A stretch of DNA of 5,512 bases from Hyphomicrobium_A sp036559705 (GTDB lineage: Bacteria; Pseudomonadota; Alphaproteobacteria; Rhizobiales; Hyphomicrobiaceae). The position numbers and the translations under genes were made by a program. Numbering within the stretch: position 1 is the stretch's first letter; each line of letters starts with the position of its first letter. Below the pieces are notes generated by a model. It was not told where the DNA came from. It was given only the letters and a program-made list of their open reading frames with translations, and searched no databases. Shown here piece by piece: positions 5,079-5,512 of this stretch. The stretch is from contig DATBSP010000161.1 in NCBI GenBank assembly GCA_036559705.1, positions 1-5,512 on the forward strand, written 5' to 3'.

Positions 5079-5512
5079 ATGAGCCATCGTCAGACCCTCA
5101 AGGTCGCCGCTGCGCAGTATCCGATCGATCAGCCTGCCACGCTCGACGCCTGGCGGGACAAGATCGCGCGCTGGGTCGCCGACGGGGCCGAGACTGGCGC
5201 CGAGGTGCTCGTGTTCCCCGAATACGCGGCCATCGAGCAGGCGGCGGCGCTCGGCGAGAAGGTTTACGGCAGTCTCGACGCTACCCTGCAGGCCGTGGCC
5301 GAGCTCGAGAGCGAGCGCGTCGAGCTGCACAAGGAGCTGGCGGCCAGACACCGCTTGCATATCCTCGTTGGCAGCGGGCCGGTGCGCAAAGGCGAGGGCC
5401 GCTACGTCAACGCCGCCCAGCTCGTCACCCCCAAGGGCAGCATCGGCGTGCAGGAAAAGCTGATCATGACGCCGTTCGAGACCGATTGGGGCATCTCGGC
5501 CGGCACGCAGGC
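5079..5512 (+). CDS. Nitrilase-superfamily carbon-nitrogen hydrolase, Rim1-like type (partial, 3' end missing)
   Basis: The first 144 residues are visible; the rest lies beyond the right edge. Members hydrolyse C-N bonds (amides, nitriles, N-carbamoyl groups) with a Glu-Lys-Cys triad. The start LKVAAAQYPI is the usual first strand. FPEY at 46-49 supplies the catalytic Glu48, and EKLIMTPFE at 126-134 supplies Lys127; the catalytic Cys should fall about 35 residues past the edge and is not seen. The AAAQYP start, FPEYAAIE, PVRKGEGRYVN and the KLIMTPFE-x-x-WGIS ending resemble the subgroup called nitrilase Rim1-like (cd07574), some of whose members carry an N-terminal GNAT domain. That is recognition from memory. 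GAAAG (5067-5071) is seven bases before the ATG at 5079. Coupling to the GNAT gene upstream is likely, with a gap of 19 bases. Confidence 0.9.
   Translation, partial: MSHRQTLKVAAAQYPIDQPATLDAWRDKIARWVADGAETGAEVLVFPEYAAIEQAAALGEKVYGSLDATLQAVAELESERVELHKELAARHRLHILVGSGPVRKGEGRYVNAAQLVTPKGSIGVQEKLIMTPFETDWGISAGTQ

Noticed and set aside
4214..5080. 288-codon open frame on the minus strand
   Set aside because: It lies opposite the end of panD and the whole GNAT gene, both well recognised, and its translation shows no family features. Long antisense frames are common in GC-rich DNA.
3623..5512. Nit1C-type nitrilase cluster (linked to cyanide assimilation)
   Set aside because: It also pairs a nitrilase with a GNAT, but the visible nitrilase looks Rim1-like, and no radical SAM, AIR-synthase-like or flavin oxidoreductase gene of that cluster is present. 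Genes beyond the right edge cannot be seen.

Overview
The window is GC-rich with dense, short-spaced genes. Its gene complement (a TIGR01459-type HAD protein, a Pr6Pr-type membrane protein, several small Sec-exported proteins, AGGAG-like ribosome binding sites) points to an alphaproteobacterium, most likely of the Hyphomicrobiales/Rhizobiales. That placement is an inference from protein character and base composition; no rRNA or marker gene is present.

Layout. (1) 1-70 is the last 22 codons of an unidentified gene. (2) 186-314 encodes a 42-residue single-span membrane protein. (3) On the minus strand lie a six-helix Pr6Pr-like membrane protein (367-1002) and a 63-residue, very charged small protein (1071-1262). 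A strong inverted repeat at 342-368 sits where the plus and minus genes converge. (4) 1359-2240 encodes a HAD class IIA protein whose motif I has Trp in place of the second Asp. (5) Two exported small proteins follow on the plus strand: a 111-residue Trp-rich one (2312-2647), with a plausible promoter directly upstream, and a single Cys-rich-repeat protein (2887-3180), which ends in a textbook intrinsic terminator (3200-3239). (6) 3360-3512 encodes a 50-residue orphan, preceded by an unusual cluster of repeats. (7) From 3623 to the right edge runs a tight four-gene operon: ketosteroid-isomerase-related SnoaL/NTF2 protein, panD, GNAT acetyltransferase, and a nitrilase-superfamily amidohydrolase cut off by the window end.

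The operon is the most interesting part. PanD makes beta-alanine from aspartate and keeps its catalytic residues. The nitrilase resembles the 'Rim1-like' subgroup, whose members in other bacteria are sometimes fused to an N-terminal GNAT domain; here the GNAT and the nitrilase are separate adjacent genes in the same order. This suggests that the GNAT and the amidohydrolase act on one substrate, possibly a beta-alanine-derived or other acylated amine, with the SnoaL-like protein as a further partner. The chemistry is not established by the sequence. No CRISPR array, tRNA, rRNA, insertion sequence or integrase was seen.
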